Assembly: GCA_018903185.1 (NCBI GenBank)
Contig: JAHIQV010000125.1
Coordinates: 1 to 8,978 of the forward strand
Direction: 5' to 3'
Length of the DNA: 8,978 bases
From: Gammaproteobacteria bacterium
GTDB taxonomy: Bacteria > Pseudomonadota > Gammaproteobacteria > Burkholderiales > Burkholderiaceae_C
The notes beneath the pieces are model-generated. The model saw nothing but the letters and a program-made list of their open reading frames with translations. It was not told the origin of the DNA and did not search any database. Positions 5,017 through 8,978 of this stretch are shown one piece after another (position 1 is the stretch's first letter; the number at the start of each line of letters is the position of its first letter). The position numbers were made by a program, and so were the translations under genes.

Positions 5017-6297
5017 TTGAAAACCATCCAGAAATCCGCCAAGCTCGCCAACGTCTGCTATGACATCCGCGGTCCCATCATGGACGCGGCGCGCCAGATG
5101 GAAGAAGAGGGCCACAAAATCATCCGCCTGAACATCGGCAACCTGGCGGTGTTTGGTTTTGATGCCCCCGAGGAAATCCAGCAGGACATGATCCGCAACC
5201 TGCCGAACTCGGCGGGGTACTCGGACAGCAAGGGCATTTTTGCGGCGCGCAAGGCGGTGATGCACGAGACGCAGAAACAGGGCGTCAAGGGCGTGACGCT
5301 GGATGACATCTACCTCGGCAACGGCGCCAGTGAGCTGATCGTGATGGCCACCAATGCCTTGCTCGACGATGGCGACGAGCTGCTGCTGCCATCGCCCGAC
5401 TACCCGCTGTGGACGGCGGCGGTCAGCCTCTCGGGTGGCACGCCGGTGCACTACCTGTGCGACGAGTCCAACGGCTGGATGCCCGATCTGGACGACATCC
5501 GCCGCAAGATCACGCCCGCGACCAAGGGCATTGTGGTCATCAATCCGAACAACCCGACCGGTGCGCTCTATTCCGACGAACTGCTCCAGGCGATCGTGGC
5601 AATCGCGCGCGAGCACGGCCTGGTGATCTTTGCCGACGAGGTGTACGACAAGGTGCTCTACGACGGCGTGAAACACACCGCCATGGGCAGCCTGTCGGAA
5701 GACGTGCTGACGCTGACCTTCAATTCGCTGTCCAAGAGTTACCGCTCCTGCGGATACCGCGCGGGCTGGATGATCGTCTCGGGCAACAAGAAGCCGGCCC
5801 GGGACTACATTGAGGGCCTGAACATGCTCTCGAACATGCGCCTGTGTGCCAACGTGCCGGGCCAGTGGGCGATCCAGACCGCGCTCGGAGGCTACCAGAG
5901 CATCAACGATCTGGTGTGTGAAGGTGGTCGACTGCGCCGCCAGCGCGACCTGGCCTACGAACTGATCACCGCCATTCCGGGCGTGAGCTGCGTCAAGCCG
6001 ACGGCGGCGCTCTACATGTTCCCGCGCCTTGACCCGGCGATGTATCCGGTTGAAGACGACCAGCAGCTGTTCCTGGAGCTGCTGCAGGAAACCCGCGTGA
6101 TGCTGGTGCAGGGCTCGGGCTTCAACTACCCGGACAACCAGCACTTCCGCATCGTTTTCCTGCCGCACGAGGACGATCTGCGCGAAGCCATTGGCCGCGT
6201 GGCCAAGTTCTTCGAAGGCTGGCGCAAGCGCCATGCGTCCGCACACGCATCAATCGCCCCCGCAATGGGCAACACCGCCACTCTGGCGGCTCCCTAA
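5017..6297 (+). CDS. alaA: glutamate-pyruvate (alanine) aminotransferase, AlaA type
   Basis: A 426-residue fold-type I PLP aminotransferase in the AlaA/AlaT group, which interconverts pyruvate and glutamate with alanine and 2-oxoglutarate in the cytoplasm. The start KTIQKSAKLANVCYDIRGP aligns residue for residue with E. coli AlaA (as I recall that sequence) if translation begins at the TTG at 5017. The PLP-binding lysine in NSLSKSYR then falls at residue 240, the same number as in E. coli. Other motifs are NPNNPTG (176-182, Asn179), FADEVYDK (205-212, Asp207 and Tyr210) and the substrate-carboxylate arginine in HFRIV (Arg378). GGAGG lies four bases before the TTG. An in-frame GTG at 4903 would lie upstream of the -10 element and is unlikely. 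The C-terminus runs about 20 residues past the usual end (Ala-rich, after WRKRH). Probable first gene of an operon with hom and thrC. Confidence 0.94.
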   Translation: MKTIQKSAKLANVCYDIRGPIMDAARQMEEEGHKIIRLNIGNLAVFGFDAPEEIQQDMIRNLPNSAGYSDSKGIFAARKAVMHETQKQGVKGVTLDDIYLGNGASELIVMATNALLDDGDELLLPSPDYPLWTAAVSLSGGTPVHYLCDESNGWMPDLDDIRRKITPATKGIVVINPNNPTGALYSDELLQAIVAIAREHGLVIFADEVYDKVLYDGVKHTAMGSLSEDVLTLTFNSLSKSYRSCGYRAGWMIVSGNKKPARDYIEGLNMLSNMRLCANVPGQWAIQTALGGYQSINDLVCEGGRLRRQRDLAYELITAIPGVSCVKPTAALYMFPRLDPAMYPVEDDQQLFLELLQETRVMLVQGSGFNYPDNQHFRIVFLPHEDDLREAIGRVAKFFEGWRKRHASAHASIAPAMGNTATLAAP

Positions 6298-6356
6298 ACT
6301 GGGCACCTCAGGTCATGGCCTGGCACCGATATTTTTGAAGCCGAGAGTTAACAACG

Positions 6357-7679
6357 ATGAAACCGATCCAAGTAGGCCTGCTGGGTATAGGCACCGTGGG
6401 CAGCGGCACGTTCCACGTGCTGCAGCGCAACCAGGAAGAAATCAAGCGCCGCGCCGGCCGTGGCATCGAGATCACCATGGTGGCCGACCTTGACGTGGCG
6501 CGTGCCCAGGGCATCGTCGGCCCGGACGTGACCGTGGTGAACGATGCGCGCGCCGTGATCGCCAATCCCGATATCGACATCGTGATCGAGCTGATCGGTG
6601 GCTACGGCGTCGCCAAGGCCCTGGTGATGGAAGCGATTGCGGCCGGCAAACACGTGGTGACCGCCAACAAGGCTTTGCTCGCTGTGCACGGCACCGAGAT
6701 TTTTGCTGCGGCTTCAGCCAAGGGCGTGATGGTGGCGTTTGAAGCGGCCGTGGCCGGTGGCATTCCCATCATCAAGGCGCTGCGCGAAGGCCTCACCGCC
6801 AACAGCATCCAGTGGATCGCCGGCATCATCAACGGCACGACCAACTTCATCCTGTCCGAGATGCGCGACAAGGGGCTGGACTTCGACGTCGTGCTCAAGG
6901 AGGCGCAGCGCCTGGGCTACGCCGAAGCCGACCCGACCTTCGACATCGAAGGCGTCGACGCGGCCCACAAGGTCACGCTCATGAGCGCGATCGCTTTCGG
7001 CATCCCGGTGCAGTTCGACAAGGCCTACGTCGAGGGCATCACGAAGCTGGGCGCGACCGACATCAAGTACGCCGAACAACTGGGCTACCGCATCAAGCTG
7101 CTGGGCATCACCAAGCGCACGGCGCAGGGCATCGAGCTGCGCGTGCACCCGAGCCTGGTGCCGTCCAAGCGCCTGATCGCCAACGTGGAAGGTGCGATGA
7201 ACGCGGTGGTGGTGCAGGGCGATGCCGTGGGCACCACGCTGTACTACGGCAAGGGTGCGGGCAGCGAGCCCACCGCCTCGGCCGTGATCGCCGACCTGGT
7301 GGACATCACCCGCCTGCACACCGCCGACCCGCTGCACCGCGTGCCGCACCTGGCGTTCCAGCCCGACAAGATGAGTGACTTGAGCGTGTTGCCGATGAGC
7401 GAGGTGGTGACCAGCTACTACCTGCGCCTGCGCGTGGCCGACGAAGCCGGCGTGCTGGCCCAGGTGACGGGCTTGCTGGCCAATGCCGGCATCAGCATCG
7501 ACGCGGTGCTGCAGCGCGAGGCCGACGAAGTGGGCGGCGAAGGCTCGAATCAGACCGACCTGATCATCCTCACGCACGACATCCGCGAAGGCACCATGAA
7601 CGACGTGCTTGCGCAGATGCAGGCGCTGCCTTCGGTGCTGGCACCGATCACGCGCATCCGGAAAGAAGAACTGAACTGA
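6357..7679 (+). CDS. hom: homoserine dehydrogenase with C-terminal ACT domain
   Basis: A 440-residue monofunctional homoserine dehydrogenase that reduces L-aspartate 4-semialdehyde to L-homoserine with NAD(P)H, the branch step toward threonine and methionine. The N-terminal Rossmann motif is GLLGIGTVGSG (7-17). TANKALL (102-108) carries the catalytic Lys105. The family signature runs from Ala183 through GYAEADPTFDIEGVDAAHK to Lys205, the second conserved lysine. An ACT regulatory domain covers about 350-435 (YYLRLRVADEAGVLAQV region), as expected for threonine feedback inhibition. The ATG at 6357 is preceded by GAGAG about 11 bases upstream. The gap to alaA is 59 bases with no terminator T run, and thrC starts one base after the stop, so co-transcription is likely. 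No aspartokinase domain is fused, unlike E. coli ThrA. Confidence 0.97.
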   Translation: MKPIQVGLLGIGTVGSGTFHVLQRNQEEIKRRAGRGIEITMVADLDVARAQGIVGPDVTVVNDARAVIANPDIDIVIELIGGYGVAKALVMEAIAAGKHVVTANKALLAVHGTEIFAAASAKGVMVAFEAAVAGGIPIIKALREGLTANSIQWIAGIINGTTNFILSEMRDKGLDFDVVLKEAQRLGYAEADPTFDIEGVDAAHKVTLMSAIAFGIPVQFDKAYVEGITKLGATDIKYAEQLGYRIKLLGITKRTAQGIELRVHPSLVPSKRLIANVEGAMNAVVVQGDAVGTTLYYGKGAGSEPTASAVIADLVDITRLHTADPLHRVPHLAFQPDKMSDLSVLPMSEVVTSYYLRLRVADEAGVLAQVTGLLANAGISIDAVLQREADEVGGEGSNQTDLIILTHDIREGTMNDVLAQMQALPSVLAPITRIRKEELN

Positions 7680-7680
7680 G

Positions 7681-8978
7681 ATGCTGTACCTCTCCACCCG
7701 CGGTCACCCGGACCGCAAGCACTTCTGCGAAATCCTGCTGGAAGGCCTGGCGCCTGATGGTGGTCTGTATTTACCCGAGCGTTACCCGCAGGTGGAAGCG
7801 GCCACGCTGGCGCGCTGGCGCAGCGTGTTCAATGGCGGCGCGCCCGGTGGCTATGCCGCGCTGGCGTTCGAGGTGCTGTCGCTCTACATCGACGACATTC
7901 CCGCGGCCGACCTGAAGGCCTTGTGTGAGAAGACCTACACCGAAGCGGTGTATGGCACGGCGGCCATCGTGCCGCTGAAACAGCTCGAAGACGGCTTTTA
8001 CCTGGAAGCCTTGTCCAACGGCCCGACCCTGGCCTTCAAGGACATGGCCATGCAGCTGCTGGGCAACCTGTTCGAATACGAGCTGGCGCGCCGCGGTGAA
8101 GAACTCAACATCCTGGGGGCAACGTCTGGCGACACCGGCAGCGCGGCCGAATATGCGATGCGCGGCAAACACGGCGTGCGTGTCTTCATGCTCAGCCCGC
8201 ACGGCCGCATGAGCCCGTTCCAGCAGGCACAGATGTTCAGCCTGACGGATGAGAACATCCACAACATCGCCATTGAAGGCGTGTTCGACGACTGCCAGGA
8301 CATCGTCAAGAACGTGTCGAACGACCTGGCCTTCAAGCGCCAGTACAAGATCGGCACCGTCAACTCGATCAACTGGGCTCGGCTGCTGGCGCAGGTCGTC
8401 TACTACTTCGCCGGCTATTTCCAGGCGACCACGAGCAATGACCAGAAGGTGAACTTCACCGTGCCCAGCGGCAACTTCGGCAACGTCTGCGCGGGCCATG
8501 TGGCACGCCAGATGGGCCTGCCGATCCAGACGCTGGTGGTGGCGACGAATGAAAACGACGTGCTCGACGAGTTCTTCCGCACCGGCGTCTACCGCGTGCG
8601 CGCCAGCGCCGACACGCACGAGACCTCCAGTCCGTCGATGGATATCTCCAAGGCCAGCAACTTCGAACGTTTCGTGTTTGACCTGCTGGGCCGCGACGGC
8701 GCGCGCGTGAAGGCGCTGTTTGGCGAGGCGTTGAGCAAGGACGGCCGTTTTGATCTGGGCGCCGACCCGGTGTTTGCCGAAGCCGCGAGCCACTACGGGT
8801 TTGTCAGCGGCAAGAGCACCCACGCCGACCGCCTGGCCACCATCAAGGACACCTTCGAGCGCTTCGGCGTGATGATCGACACCCACACCGCCGACGGCGT
8901 GAAGGTGGCGCGCGAGCATTTGAATGCGGCGACGCCGATGATCGTGCTGGAAACCGCCTTGCCCATCAAGTTCGCCGA
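7681..8978 (+). CDS. thrC: threonine synthase (partial, runs off the window)
   Basis: The first 432 codons are open to the window end with no stop; the family usually has about 470-480 residues, so only a short C-terminal piece is missing. Threonine synthase is a PLP enzyme that converts O-phospho-L-homoserine to L-threonine and phosphate. Diagnostic features are the N-terminal MLYLSTRG, the PLP lysine in SNGPTLAFKDMA (Lys120), LGATSGDTGSAAEYAM (148-160 region), the NSINWARL substrate segment (228-235) and VPSGNFGN (261-268), which binds the cofactor. The ATG at 7681 lies one base after the hom TGA, with the purine-rich GGAAAGAAG inside the end of hom serving as ribosome-binding site, so translation is probably coupled. 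Length, motifs and partner gene agree; there is no sign of damage. Confidence 0.97.
   Translation, partial: MLYLSTRGHPDRKHFCEILLEGLAPDGGLYLPERYPQVEAATLARWRSVFNGGAPGGYAALAFEVLSLYIDDIPAADLKALCEKTYTEAVYGTAAIVPLKQLEDGFYLEALSNGPTLAFKDMAMQLLGNLFEYELARRGEELNILGATSGDTGSAAEYAMRGKHGVRVFMLSPHGRMSPFQQAQMFSLTDENIHNIAIEGVFDDCQDIVKNVSNDLAFKRQYKIGTVNSINWARLLAQVVYYFAGYFQATTSNDQKVNFTVPSGNFGNVCAGHVARQMGLPIQTLVVATNENDVLDEFFRTGVYRVRASADTHETSSPSMDISKASNFERFVFDLLGRDGARVKALFGEALSKDGRFDLGADPVFAEAASHYGFVSGKSTHADRLATIKDTFERFGVMIDTHTADGVKVAREHLNAATPMIVLETALPIKFA

Noticed and set aside
4855..6246. A 463-codon open frame on the minus strand opposite alaA
   Set aside because: The plus strand carries an intact aminotransferase with all catalytic residues; the antisense translation has no recognisable domain.
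6275..6289. Hairpin CCGCCA/TGGCGG near the end of alaA as an operon-splitting terminator
   Set aside because: The stem is only 6 bp, lies inside the coding sequence and is not followed by a T run, so it should not separate alaA from hom.
7771..8919. A 382-codon open frame on the minus strand opposite thrC
   Set aside because: The plus strand encodes an intact threonine synthase with its PLP lysine and cofactor motifs; the antisense frame looks like noise.

Overview
This window reads as an ordinary chromosomal housekeeping segment from a high-GC betaproteobacterium, most likely of the order Burkholderiales and probably Comamonadaceae-like. The basis is the protein sequences, the strongly GC-biased third codon positions and the gene order; no species call is possible from sequence reading alone. 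Eight protein-coding genes fill nearly all of it. Two are cut by the window edges: rplI on the left and thrC on the right. I see no RNA genes, insertion sequences, prophage genes, CRISPR arrays, toxin-antitoxin pairs or other accessory elements.

Layout: (1) Bases 1-350 hold the end of rplI (ribosomal protein L9), a rho-independent terminator, and a 210-base gap with repeated TTGTCC motifs (one nearly a DnaA box) just upstream of a likely dnaB promoter. (2) dnaB (351-1781, +), the replicative helicase, converges on a PIN-PhoH ATPase gene (1849-3639, -). They share a perfect 16-bp-arm hairpin flanked by A and T runs, which should terminate from both sides. (3) Upstream of the PhoH gene, also on the minus strand, lie a thiol peroxidase of the BCP/PrxQ type (3823-4299) and a small Mth938-like protein (4478-4858). 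An intrinsic terminator sits between the peroxidase gene and the PhoH start, and the best PhoH promoter candidate lies on the far side of it. (4) A 158-base divergent intergenic region (4859-5016) separates this minus-strand group from a plus-strand amino-acid group: alaA (5017-6297, TTG start), hom (6357-7679) and thrC (7681 to the window end).

Functionally, alaA, hom and thrC form a likely operon for pyruvate/alanine exchange and threonine synthesis. Homoserine dehydrogenase reduces aspartate semialdehyde to homoserine. Threonine synthase then makes threonine from O-phosphohomoserine, but the homoserine kinase needed between them is not in the window. rplI-dnaB is the tail of the widespread rpsF-rpsR-rplI-dnaB arrangement, here with a terminator between the two genes.

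I found no convincing new biological system. The observations worth a second look are small: the terminator inside the apparent PhoH leader, a BCP peroxidase lacking both known resolving-cysteine positions, the TTGTCC repeats before dnaB, and a dyad in the divergent promoter region.
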